Positions 1 through 10,792 of a DNA stretch of 64,000 bases are shown one piece after another. Each line of letters starts with the position of its first letter. The stretch's first letter is position 1. The notes under the pieces were generated by a model that saw nothing but the letters and a program-made list of their open reading frames with translations, did no database searches and was not told the origin of the DNA. The position numbers and the translations under genes are program-made. Source of the stretch: Lucifuga dentata (Eukaryota > Chordata > Actinopteri > Ophidiiformes > Bythitidae); assembly GCA_014773175.1 (NCBI GenBank), contig VXCM01000496.1:248001-312000 (forward strand), read 5' to 3'.

Positions 1-729
1 AATTGTTTGCAATTAGTTTTTAAAGCAGTTTCTTTGTTTTAATATAATTTACACTTTCAAGCAACTTTTCCCTGCTGATAAAAAGTGTAATTGTTTATTT
101 GGGGTTGATTCTATGTGTGGCACTCTTAGAGGTGGTTTGGTATGATTATTTTAGTAAGAAAATGACACCTTTTCTCTTGGCTATTCTGAATGGAAAAGCT
201 AACAACTGACCCACGTGCGAATATTCCTAGAATTCAAACATGTTTAATTTATGACTGGTTGTATCTCTCTAAATCTACTCCCTTGGTATTTTACAGAAAA
301 ATCCTGTTTATTTTACACAAGTAGAGAATTTTTTATTAGTCTGGGCTGTTCACTTTAGACTAGACACTTTTCTGAAACTTCCTCAACTTTTGGAATTGCT
401 CCGTTCTGCCAAAAAGGCACCAGGTGCAACAATTTTAAAAGAGCACCCACATTGTGACTCCCTTGCAAGTGCTTCACTTTTCACTTTTCTGTGTAAAAGA
501 TGTGGTGGCAGCTGGGGAAAAAACCTGTGAGTACACCTGAGTGTTAACACTTTGTTGTACACACCTGATGTTGCAAAGTATCCAAACAATGGAAATCTGC
601 CAGTTATCCTTTCCTGCCACAGCATATGTATAGTTGATTTTAAGGGCATACACATCATATTTTCAATCAACAGGCAACACCATAGAATCTGCAGTAACTA
701 AGCTTCAATATTATTTTTTTAATCTGCAG
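1..729. other. arhgap10: arhgap10 intron (5' part outside window), no feature seen
   Basis: AT-rich sequence before the first recognisable exon. Reading frames here are short and show no domain or splice-flanked coding pattern. The last bases before 730 form a plausible acceptor: a T-rich run followed by ctgcag. I see nothing else to annotate. Confidence 0.5.
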
Positions 730-831
730 AGCTGGGACAGCTGCAGCCTCCTGGGTTGCTTCTGGAGCATCAGGAGAGAGCCAACATGCTAACACCACTG
801 TTGCTTCTGAAAAAGACAATCCAGAGGAGAG
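730..831 (+). CDS. arhgap10: Rho GTPase-activating protein 10 (GRAF2), linker exon before SH3
   Basis: Internal exon of a GRAF-family RhoGAP, partial gene. It begins after ctgcag and ends at a good donor (gtaagac from 832). Its phase fits the next exon: one base completes a codon at the start and two bases (AG) are left at the end, to join T of the exon at 3097. The reading frame is open and encodes about 33 residues rich in Ala, Ser, Thr and Gly, ending in an acidic stretch (EKDNPEE). GRAF proteins have a BAR domain, PH domain, RhoGAP domain, a low-complexity Ser/Pro/Thr linker and a C-terminal SH3; this would be the linker. Assignment rests on phase, splice sites and position, because linker sequence is poorly conserved. 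An alternative is that it is not an exon. Confidence 0.6.
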
Positions 832-3096
832 GTAAGACAGGAATTCTTACCTTAAAGGATAATGCCGGCGATCGTGCATGTTTGAGCCCAATATATACAA
901 CCCCCATACACGTTACGATACTGACAATTTCCAAAACATAATACCTTATTTTATTTCCTGTTATTTTTTCAAATTTGCTAATCTTTCAAACTCAAATGTT
1001 CACCATAAAATTCAATGTTTCATCTTCTAACACTTAAGCATGGTCATTTTAATTTCTCGGAAAACAGACGTACGTTCTCTTCCATGCCAGCTCCGTTTTG
1101 TTGTTTTGGTTAAACAAAAAAAAAAACCTAATAGATGCTGTGCTGCTGTGATGGATTACTTATCTCAAGCATATTTCAAGTCTCTGAAAGTTGATTTTAA
1201 CAGTGTACTGGAATGAACTGAAAACTAATGGCAGTCTGGAAGGTAGGAAAAAAAAACTGTAAAATTTACAGCTAAAGCGGTGTATTTTGAGAAATGGCTG
1301 TCAGTAAAGTAACATGGATTGCCCCCAAGGCGACCCTCTGATACTTCCCTCTTGTTTGTAATTGGTCCAAATATCACATGGCGCCAGAAAGGAGTCAGTC
1401 CCCAGAGCTGAACTTTTGTGTTGATTCATTCACTACTTTCTGTGCTACCGGAGCAACATGTCTAAAATGTCAGAAACAAAGAGAAAATTCTCCATCTTTC
1501 TTCCAACTGTAATTTATGAACATACCATCTCCTTCTACATCTTTTTAGCCTTCTTTTTGTAGCTAAATAAACTATAGCCACTTCCAATTCTTCTCTCTAT
1601 CAATTGTAAGCCTACCGTCATGGAGTGGCATAAAGGACTATACTACTAGTGCCCTAGGGTGCGTTCACCGGCCTGTTCTTCCACGCCTTTTGAAGTGCAT
1701 TGGAGCCTTTAAGGTTCTCCAGAAATGCCTTTTCACCTGCAACACAGTTGACTTTTATGATTGCAATTTACTACTTTTTAAAGTCATTTGTATCCCCATT
1801 CAGTGTGTCACTCTGCAACCCTTTTACTTTCTCAAATTTATATTCACTTATTCCATAACTTGCTTGATCATCTTACCTTGCATGTGCTCTCAAGAGAATT
1901 ACCAGCCATCGACTTACTGTCTTCCACATCAGTGTTTTCATTCACTCTGTCATATATTTACTTGTCCTCTAATTTAAATTATTTTTGAATGATTTAAATG
2001 CAGCAGCAATATTGTCTACAGCTGGAGCCGTCATGCTCTTCCCTTTCTGTCAAACCCAGATACACACACAGTATTGAGCTGGATGGGACTCTGTGGACAG
2101 TCAGCCCATTACAATGATCTATTGCTCTACTTTCCCCAAACTAAATGATGAATTCGTTTTCGGTGCTTTCAAATGTTGCAGAGGAAATTGCAGACAGCTC
2201 GGTCATTCTATGGGCAAGCCATTAATGTTATTTTCATATAAATAAGTCCTCATTTTTCCAAATGCAGTTCCACAAGAATGCATTCCACTCAGATTCTGAA
2301 TTCTAAAACTCAGCTGAACGTTGTTGTATTGAGAACTCTGTGACCACAAACTTTTGGTTTGTATATCTTCTTTCTCCTCTCTTATCCTACATTGTTGCTA
2401 CTCTGCAGAAAGAATATGAAATATTTATCAGGGCATCGTGTGTTGAAGGCAGAATTTCTACATGGTAATGTTGCTGGCATTCAAGATAACACTTTGCTAT
2501 GGTGGGCAAAACAACCTTGCTGTGGAGACATTTTTTATTTTTTCCCTTTTGGGAATGGAATGGCATAAATATGGCTTTTTACTAACCTTTTCAGAGCAGT
2601 CAATCTAGTTTCTTTAACAACACTCTTTACATCAAACTGATTTAAATGCACTTTCTAACCTCACAAATGTGAATTGAATACTGAAGCACTGGACAGAGAA
2701 CCCCATTGTACCTCTGTTTGTCTGCAAACCGACTTTAGAATTCCCCCACTTTTTAATTATCCTACTATAGATGGTTTATTGTATGGACCTGAAATGTACA
2801 ATACCTGATACAAACAGTCCTGCATCTCATTGTGTGTGTGTGATTGTGCATGCGCTCAAGCGTGCACGTAGGTGTGTTTTGGCTCGCTGGCTGGGTCTGC
2901 CTAGTCTCCAGATAGGGCAAGAAAATGTACTGTAGCCCAACTCCTTTCCTACTACTTTTGCTTATTTTCCAGCGTGGCCCATTTCTGCTGTTTCAGGCTA
3001 GTGAAAGAATGAACAAGCAGGCCCTGGGCCCAGATTGAACTGTGCAGTAATCCTCTCCAAAGCTCCGCCAGCTCACTGATTGCCTTCATTTTTCAG
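832..3096 (+). other. arhgap10: arhgap10 intron
   Basis: 2,265-bp intron between the linker exon and the first SH3 exon, with donor gtaagac and acceptor tttttcag. A MITE copy starts only about 20 bp after the donor (852-1318). A short TG-rich patch lies near 2831-2855. The remainder shows no coding or structural feature that I can support. Confidence 0.65.
852..1318 (+). mobile_element. MITE family A, copy 1 (right end decayed)
   Basis: Nonautonomous DNA element in the same orientation as the best copy at 22973-23569. Shared blocks in the same order are: TTAAAGG at the left end, gcatgtttgagcccaatata, a block around ctttcaaactcaaatgttca, gatggattacttatctcaag, gaatgaactgaaaactaatg, ggcagtctggaaggtag, and the start of the right inverted end (gaaatggctgtcagtaaagt). 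The outermost right end is missing or too diverged to see. It has no coding capacity. It sits about 20 bp inside the arhgap10 intron. Confidence 0.75.
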
Positions 3097-3188
3097 TGTC
3101 ACCAGCAGGAAAGCTAAGGCGGTGTACTCATGTGAGGCTGAGCACGACTCTGAGCTCTCCTTCCAGGTCGGCGCAATATTCAACGCCG
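3097..3188 (+). CDS. arhgap10: ARHGAP10 SH3 domain, first half
   Basis: Exon of 92 bp between acceptor tttttcag and donor gtaagt. The frame reads VTSRKAKAVYSC, then EAEHDSELSFQVGAIFNA, which is the N-terminal half of an SH3 domain. The ALYxY-type first strand appears as AVYSCEAEHDSELSF, close to the GRAF-family pattern, followed by the RT-loop acidic residues (E-A-E-H-D-S-E). SH3 domains of this family bind proline-rich partners such as FAK/PYK2-type kinases. One base is left over at the 3' end (G), which combines with TG at 5009 to give Val. The SH3 is thus split by an intron after FNA, and both halves fit together without a gap. Confidence 0.92.
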
Positions 3189-5008
3189 GTAAGTGTTATC
3201 GCCTACACCAGTCGCTCACTCAGAACCAGCCCTGACATATTGGATTCGGAGGAAAAACGAACACCCAATCTGATCTTCAATCGAACAGAGAGATGAGACG
3301 AAGCAAGGGAGAATGGGGAGGGGGAACAGGAGACACAGATTTGCTCTCCAGTGCGTCTGGGAAGAGGCTTGACTGAGCTTTAATCACTCTCTGAGGAAAT
3401 GAGGATTTTGTAGTTCCTAGTTTTTTTCAAATTTTTCCAAGCGTCTCCTGTGATACACTGACACTACAGATACACTACTGCAGTCTTTACAGGGAACATT
3501 TAGCCAAGCCATTGATAACAACCCACTATAGGGTGCATTATATTAGTTGCTGTAGTCAGTAATCATTGTGTGCTTGCTCAAATAATTACTAGTAAAGTAT
3601 CTTGTTTTATTTTACCTCGTATTTAAATTGTCTTTCTACTTAGATTGTCGTTTTGACAGTTAGCCTGTGTGTCACGATCGAAGTGAAAAATCTCCGGTCA
3701 ATAAAGCTATTATAGCCTGCAGTATTTCTGACCAATAATGACTAAAGAATTCATGTCAGGGAAAACATACAGTGAAGTCAACTGAATAAAGTTACTTTAA
3801 AGAAGAATTTTAATGATTATGTTTATTAAAAGTACAGTATTAATATAACAGAACGCATATTTGTTTTGGATTTGAACTAAAGTGTCCAATCGCAGGCATT
3901 CTGGTGGGTCAGTGTTCATACCACAAAACTAGAACATCACTGTTACCTTTCTCCCAACATTTTCTGTCACACATCAGCGTGTTATCAAATGAAAAAAAAG
4001 ACAATAAATAATAAATAAAATAATAACAAAATATAACAATTTTGAAAATGTGTGGTTATCGTGGTTCAATGTTGGGAGACATTGTTTTTTTTTTTTTTAA
4101 TACATTCTGTCTGTGCTTTTCAACCCTTTGTGAAGCGACTAAGTGTTTTATATATAATTAATGTAGTATTATATACAATGTGATAACATGGACAACATCT
4201 AAACATCTGTAGTAATTGCAAATTATTTCTCAACTTGACATTTTGCACATTTTGTTACATTATTGAATCATTTCAAAAATATTTTTATTCTGAGTTCTAT
4301 CGCAACAAAAGTTCAAGGAGTCTGAATATTTATGCAAGCCACTCAAGAAGAACTACCAGAGGAACTTTAGAGGTTCCCTCTACCTGCAGTGACAGGCCAA
4401 TTCTATCTTACTTATTCCCTCTGAAAATCTGTTGTTTATTCTCTGAAGCCGCTTGCCCATTCTGTGTTCAGTCAGTTAAAATGCAAAACAAAATGGATCA
4501 ACTGACACTTTTGGACTTGTAGATTAATTTCGTTAATGCACTCTGAAGCAAAATGAGACAATCACACAAAAAATATGTATTTATTGTTTATATATTGACT
4601 GTGGGCAACTGCTGTTGCCTTGCAGATGCTCTCCAAATATAAATTGCCTCGTCTTGTAGACAATCAGGAATCCCGGGAGGATTGTGAAATGAAATGTCAC
4701 AAAGATATTCTGTGCTCTGACACGTTTGTCACACTAAACAGGTTCAAAAGGAACCTGTTTTGCTGTAGGCTGCTCAAATTCAACTCAGGGGAAAATTTTC
4801 GAAAAGTTATCAGCTGGATCCAAAAAAAGAGTGAAGATGAAAAGATTTGCAGTGTATCACCACAATTACTGTATCCCCTTCAGATCTATCCTCTATTAAA
4901 TGTGACATATGCGCATATACTCAGTGGGAGCTGTGTCCTCTGTCTATCCCCAACCTTTCCCCCTCCCTCTGGTGATTTCCCCGGTTGATGCGGTGTCCTT
5001 TCCTGCAG
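3189..5008 (+). other. arhgap10: arhgap10 last intron
   Basis: 1,820-bp intron ending in cctttcctgcag. It contains a T12-13 run near 4085-4099 and AT-rich sequence. A 122-codon open frame at 4620-4988 does not match SH3 or GRAF sequence, has no splice logic with the neighbours, and is best seen as chance. Confidence 0.7.
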
Positions 5009-5097
5009 TGACCCCATCTCGAGAGCCCGGCTGGTTGGAGGGAGAGCTGGAGGGAAAGAGGGGCCTCATCCCTGAAAACTACGTGGAGATGCTGTAG
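5009..5097 (+). CDS. arhgap10: ARHGAP10 SH3 domain, C-terminal half and stop
   Basis: Terminal coding exon. After Val (split codon) the frame reads TPSREPGWLEG, ELEGKRGLIPENYVEML and TAG at 5095-5097. EPGWLEG...GKRGLIPENYV is the classic second half of an SH3: the conserved Trp, the Gly-rich n-Src/distal region, and the Pro/Asn/Tyr of the ligand pocket (IPxNYV). The protein ends four residues after NYV, as in GRAF proteins where the SH3 is the extreme C-terminus. ARHGAP10 is preferred over the paralogues ARHGAP26 and ARHGAP42 because the neighbour is nr3c2 in convergent orientation, as in other vertebrates; the SH3 alone would not settle this. Confidence 0.92.
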
Positions 5098-6750
5098 GGC
5101 CAACACAAAACGTATGTGAAATCATAGCCCAAAAAGGAAATATTTGGTGATATTATCACCTCCACAGTGAAAAGTATGATGAGGTGTATGTGCTGAAAGT
5201 CTGAAACTTACAATAGAATCTTGTTTATCCAAACCTCAGCCTCAGAATCGACCATTCTCCTAACCAAATGTCAGTATGGTTATGCTTTTACGTTTAAACT
5301 ATCTGTAATGCATAGCTGTGTCTCTTGGCTGGCAGGTAGATTTTAGAGTAATTTGTGATGTATACGCAACCATGTTTCATAGTATTTGAATCTGCTTTGA
5401 TTTAGTCTTCAACACTCTTAAGTTCAACATGCAGTAGATACTCCTTGATGGCATCCAATTCTGACAGGTTTGCGTTTACAATGTTCTGCTGTATGCGCTG
5501 TTTAGATGCTGTAACCACTGAAAAGTTGATGTTGTAGCAGCATCCAGAGAGCGAGCGTCCTTCTGTTTGAGGCTTCACTCTCTCCTCTGCCCAGTTATAC
5601 ATGGTATCCATGAGCTCCAAAGGAGTATCCTCATAAATTATATGGTATAATATCTCCAAGTTAGTACCCAAATCACCATAATAAATGTTTGCTTAGAGGT
5701 TTTGCAACACCTCAATTAGCTTTTGACCCTCTTGGCCATGACACCCCTTTTTTTTTTTCTTTTTTTTTTTTTGAGACTAGCCTGTAGCCTGTAGTCCGTG
5801 CCTTAATTTACACAACACCAAATATTAATGTATATACGGGTATGTATCAAAATGAATGTGTTACCGTTTTCATTTATTAAATGTTTCATTTTCTGAAATG
5901 TCAAGACTATTTACATATTCAACACAAGGCACATTTATAATTTTAATTGTGTAATTGGCACATTGATTGCATGACTTTTAAAATTTTATGTGTACAAATA
6001 CACTATATTTTGTTTTCAGTGCACTCCATTACAGAAACAGTGAGAAGCCTCTGTGCAGTGACCTTGACGTGTTAAAACATCTGCATCAGACAGTCAGAGC
6101 GGTCAGAGGTCAGTTTAAGTAGACTGTAATGATTGAATCCAAGTGTTTGTTGTGTAAAATTTATTTTTTTGTTTTTAAAAGCTTTTAAACGTTGTTCAGT
6201 TCTGTCTGAACAAAGAAACTAGACACTCCCACAAAGCTGATATTTTTTACTTTATTATTCTATCTTCACCTTAAGCTGAATAAGTGATTGGACAACAAAT
6301 CAAAGTTTTATCAGCACCCACAAAATGCATGTTTTATTTTTTTTCTGTTGTTATAGCATTCATTCCTCATGGATTTCAAAAAGTTAAAAATGCCAAGTAT
6401 ATGACAAGTCTCTGTTTATATTTTTCACCTGGAACAGCTGTAGTATGTATACATCACATACATTTCATCCCTCTGCTGTTCGACAAGACACTTTAATTTT
6501 TCTGAGAGCTTTAATTCAGCGGATTGTTTGTGTTTTGAACTGCAATTGCAATAATTTAAGACTGATTTATGACGTTTGTAAAGGGCCTTGGTTTCACTTT
6601 CATTTTTATACCGTTGGGTATCCTTTTGATCAATGTTAAACAAATAAAGATGTTTTTGTTCTTTATTCTGTTATGCATTACATATTCTTCTGGTAAAATA
6701 AATGTTCTAATTGATAAGTTAAAATTAAACACAATGTGGTCTTTTCGTAG
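5098..6750 (+). other. arhgap10: arhgap10 3' UTR / downstream region (extent inferred)
   Basis: Sequence after the stop. Two canonical AATAAA hexamers on the + strand are candidates for poly(A) signals: 5680-5685 and 6643-6648, the second followed by a T-rich stretch (tgtttttgttcttt). Which one is used cannot be told from sequence. A minus-strand ORF overlaps the first part (see 5402-5770), and a long T run lies at 5748-5773. Confidence 0.45.
5402..5770 (-). pseudogene. orphan protein-like ORF with one apparent frameshift, unknown identity
   Basis: On the minus strand a frame without low-complexity sequence runs from a stop at about 5693 down to a stop just after VELKSVED at 5402. It includes segments such as YHIIYEDTPLELMDTMYNWA, SGCCYNINFSVVTASKQ and NANLSELDAIKEYLLHV. 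A second frame just upstream (GCHGQEGQKLIEVLQNL, about 5705-5757) looks like its continuation, offset by one frame near 5695. It has no ATG in frame: the longest version begins at TTG. GC content is somewhat higher than in the flanks. The upstream side is an A-rich run on this strand. I do not recognise the protein. It could be a decayed gene fragment, a piece of a transposable element protein, or an exon of an unannotated gene with a sequencing error. No function is claimed. Confidence 0.4.
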
Positions 6751-7763
6751 CTCACAAATATTACTTCAGTTACTGATTTTGCATGGTTTCAGCAAAATTA
6801 TCACACAGTAAATGATTTGTTTCCCAAAATAAGAATGACTTTGTAAAATTTGTGCCAAAGAGAATTAAGAAAATCATTTAGCCCACATTTATTTCTAATA
6901 AGAGTGAGCTATAAAATGTCTGTTGTTCTGATACATATTTCGGCAATATAGCTAGCTTTAGCAGTATGAAATCTACCTCTTTGTCTAAATTTGTGTCGAC
7001 TCATCCAAGATGTCAGTGAGAAGGCAGTTCCCCACTGTGTCTAAAAATAAAGTCAGTGGTGTAATGAGGATTCATTCTGCCGCAAGTGCTGTCACAGTGG
7101 GACATGTAGTGTAATGTAAACCTTCCTCCTTATATTGACCTGTATCAGTCCATTTGGCTAAAAGCTGCTTTCAAAATAACTTTCTAAGAGGATTAAAAAT
7201 GGCTTTGTAATCTTTCCCATAAGAAAACACATTCTAATCCACCCACCTTCCCAAACCCATTAAGATCTCAGTCTCACACATGTTAATTCTCGCATTACAT
7301 CTGGGTAACTAGCATGCCAATGTCCTCCAGTTCTTTAATTACCATTAGTCCACCACATTCTGCCTTCCACTAGATGAGCTGATGCAGTATTTAGTAGCAT
7401 ACTAACGCATATTGTCCGCTGGAGGTTGGATCGGTGCTTTTAGTGGCGTACATATGTCTCCCAGCTCCCCGAAGCAACAGCAGACTCAATGATTACATAA
7501 TGTAATGAGGCAGAGCTAATGAAATGGGCAAAATATTCCTCACTATTCACCCACAACCCCACCACCAACCACCCACCCCCAACCCATCCTCCAGGGCTAT
7601 TCATCATCTTTACTATGCCAAAATAGTGCTGAATCATAGAGACATCCACCCTGCCTGACTCTCATGCTGCTTTAGAGTGTCAGAAACTCTGCCATACTGT
7701 TCTGTCTGCCTTCCATTTTTCTCCATGTCGATCTGCCTGCCTGTTTATCTCTCAGGAGTATTT

Positions 7764-7768
<5 letters not shown>

Positions 7769-7808
<40 letters not shown>
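7769..7808. repeat. (TC)n microsatellite next to gap
   Basis: About 20 uninterrupted TC units that run into the 59-N gap at 7811, so the true length is unknown. Confidence 0.95.
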
Positions 7809-7810
<2 letters not shown>

Positions 7811-7869
7811 NNNNNNNNNNNNNNNNNNNNNNNNNNNNNNNNNNNNNNNNNNNNNNNNNNNNNNNNNNN
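7811..7869. other. assembly gap, 59 N
   Basis: A run of 59 N between a TC repeat and a T-rich run. It is the only gap longer than one N in the window. Confidence 0.99.
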
Positions 7870-9629
7870 CCTTTTTTTTTTTGTCACTCACTATATGTCA
7901 CTCTCACTAAGTATCTGTGTGCTCCACTTCTTTCCTGCTCCTCTGGGGTTTGAAGACATTTGTTTATGAAGTCAGTCATGCTTTGTGCATTTTTCTTTCT
8001 TCCTTTTGAATATTAAGCAAATCAGTGTTGTCACTGTTGATCTTGGTGGGTCAGCATTGAGCATTTGATCTTGATTTTCGTAGCATTGACCCTTAAGACT
8101 GGTTAATTTGTGATGAACTGTAAATCTATAATTTTACGTATCAGGCTGTTCATCAGTGTCACCATGCTGATAAAAGTTTGGATGTAAATGTGTAGGATGT
8201 TTTCTTTCCCCATTTCCCAGAGCCTTGGCTATGTGCCAGCTGTCCTCTCCCTTCCATGATGCAGTGTCCTTCAACTCCAAACATCATCCCATGTTAGATT
8301 AAAGCCATAAGATCAGGACTAGTTATTAGATAAGTTAATAAGAAGACATAACTAAGTTTCACAGATGCTTCAGAATCTCCCAAAGGTGCAGGCCTGAGGT
8401 TACTCAAATATGATCCATTTCAATGTCTTAATCTGCTGTCTTCACTGAGCGCACATCATCTGAAATATAATAATAACACTTAATGCATTGGGGATGAAAA
8501 CTAAGTGGGAATTTAGAGAAAATAACATAAAGCAGAGAGTGTGGAAAAAAAACAAACCCTCATCTCTGAAAGTGGGCCACAGAAGCTGCCATGTGCGCGG
8601 GCGCAGCCGTGAAATCAGCCTGATCCAATAGATTTTGTTTATCTGGCACAACTACAAGTGAAAGCTATTGGAAATCTGGGGGAGATTTGGAGAAGGCTGT
8701 GGATTCTGAGAGAGAGAGAAAAAAAAAAATGAGCAAAAAGTAATTCTGTCTGCTCTACAGTCTGGCAGTCTTCCCTTCTCTCTGATGACTGCTGTTTCTG
8801 CTGCGACTCCACATTTCAGTTTTTTCCATGCAAACTGTGTTATTCCCTGTGGCCGCCAAATGCAGCTGTTTTCAGATCCATCCAGATCAAACAAAACCAT
8901 TTTTAGGGCACCTTTCCTAGTTTCTGTCTCATGTTACAGTTTTAATGCTACACCCCTCACCACCACCACCACCCCCACATGCAGTGCATACAGATACAAA
9001 ATCCATATATACATCATATCAGTTTAAAAATTTTATTAGAATCCTGCAATAGTTTTGCAAACACAGGTATGGCAATATCTGCATCAAGATGTAGAGTAGT
9101 AACAGTTTTCAAAGATTTTTTTAATTTTTTTTTTTAAGTTGAAGGATGTCGACTGTATATTTGCTGGATAATTGCTGAGAAATATTGTACAAAGCATTTG
9201 AGTAAAAAGTCATTTTTGGAATTGGAAAAAAGCATATATTAATAAGAAACGCACTGCCATGGCTATGGAGATATGGCTTAGTCTCTCTACACCCGATTCA
9301 TCTCTATGAACAGAAAATGGAATTGGCGTGACTCCACATACAGTGATGTTGTATTTCACTGTGAAACAGCAGCTCAACACTTTCTGAGTCATTCATGCCT
9401 GAATCGAGTTCATTTAAAAGGAGACAGCTTTAAAGAGCATCGGAAAGGTTCTATTTTATTGTTTGCTATATGGTGGTGATTGATGACATTAAAAGAATTC
9501 TTTAATGAAGTTAAATAAGCAAAAGGTAAAGCCTGTATTTCTAGAGGCCTTGATATCTTTACCACATTAAGAATCTCATGTTAAGACTTTAGATCTTAAT
9601 TTTGTTCCATCATTCTTTGAGTCAAATTA

Positions 9630-10105
9630 ATTACCTCCGCCAAGGTGGTTATGTTTTCACCTGGGTCCACTGGTTGGTTGGTTTGATTCTTAGCAGATTA
9701 CACAAAAAAAAAAAAACTGAAACTTGGAAGGGTGAGACAAGGCCCAGGGAAGAACTCATTAACTTTGATGTACTAATGCTTAAGATAGGGTGATATTTTT
9801 GTCTGTTTCGACAAAAGTAATACACTATTCTCAATGGAAAAACTGACATATCTATCCTATGATAGACGATTAATAGGTACAGTTTGGTCTGGATCCAGAT
9901 AAGCTTTTAATGACTGTTTTTATGACAAGTAAAGCATCCAATGTCTTATTATTTGTGTAGTCGTTTCCTCTTTTGTTCTCTTTAGGGCTTTAGGTTTATA
10001 GAAATTGGATCGTGAGTTTGAACCCCCCATGAAGTGTTCGATTAATTACTAAAATTAAGAACAAGACACATTTTGTTTTGTCCAGGCTTGGCAGAGGTAT
10101 GCATT
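9630..10105 (+). repeat. dispersed repeat family B, copy 1
   Basis: Starts ttacctccgccaaggtggtt, then atgttttcacctgggtcc, tggttggttggtttg, a block with gcagattacacaaaaa, cttggaagggtgagacaagg, cccagggaagaact, and ends with ttggcagaggtatgcatt. The same block order recurs at 13715, 16363 and 57890. This is a repeat type seen widely in fish; the two ends (ctccgccaaggtgg / ttggcagaggta) are roughly inverted copies of each other, suggesting a MITE-like element. It has no coding capacity. Confidence 0.7.
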
Positions 10106-10445
10106 GTAATGAGCTCCCATTGAGTTTCTAATGTGATTAAAAGTTATTTCAGCAGTTAGTACAGCATGTCCAGTTTAGATGAACTAGTAAAAAAAAACAG
10201 TCGAACATAAACTGGCCAATCTTCGCTTCTTACAGTCTGTACATCCATCTTTTCATTGTCCTTCCCACCATGTGTTCAAGAAAAGTCAAAATGTTGTTTT
10301 CATGTGTTGCGGCTTTAATAGTTTGAGATTTTGTTGATTTTTATTGTGGTGCTTGTCAACATTACTACTGCCCTTGGATCCATTACTTCATACAATTTTC
10401 TGTTCCAAAATAATAAAATACTTTTTGCTTTTTTTTTTTTTTTTN

Positions 10446-10480
<35 letters not shown>

Positions 10481-10785
10481 TACAAAATCAAATAACCTTA
10501 CTTAATAAGAAGATAATAAACGTTCTCTCTGACATTCAGGTAGTAAGTTCCATAAGTCTCTCACAATGTACATATGATACATTCATTTTTTTTTCCATTT
10601 GGCCTTTTCTGGTACCAACCTTACTATAAATTCTTCTCACACAGAACATGGCGAGTGGGAAACACACATTTTTCAATATTCCAACAAGATGGTTAATGTA
10701 GAAATGTTTTATACTATACTCAACAGAAAGACTTGCTGTAGTATTTACAATATATACTGTAAAATTGTAAATCAGGTGAGATAAA

Positions 10786-10792
10786 AAGGCAC
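10786..10792 (-). promoter_or_regulatory. nr3c2: miR-124 seed match in inferred nr3c2 3' UTR
   Basis: GTGCCTT on the minus strand, complementary to positions 2-8 of miR-124 (7mer-m8; no A opposite position 1). It is about 2.5 kb after the stop, so it counts only if the long 3' UTR is real. NR3C2 is a reported miR-124 target in mammals. Confidence 0.4.

Larger units (their letters stand above)
6751..9629. other. intergenic sequence between convergent genes
   Basis: AT-rich sequence with a (TC)n microsatellite and gap (7769-7869) and short T and A runs (for example 9119-9136). No coding exon or named repeat was recognised. Minus-strand frames here are short and look like chance. Confidence 0.5.

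Noticed and set aside
1690..1988. Two overlapping + strand frames rich in Leu, Cys, Phe and Ile
   Set aside because: Looks like a membrane segment but comes from T-rich intron sequence without splice support.
4620..4988. 122-codon + strand frame in the last arhgap10 intron
   Set aside because: The SH3 halves on both sides join perfectly without it, and it has no similarity to GRAF proteins.
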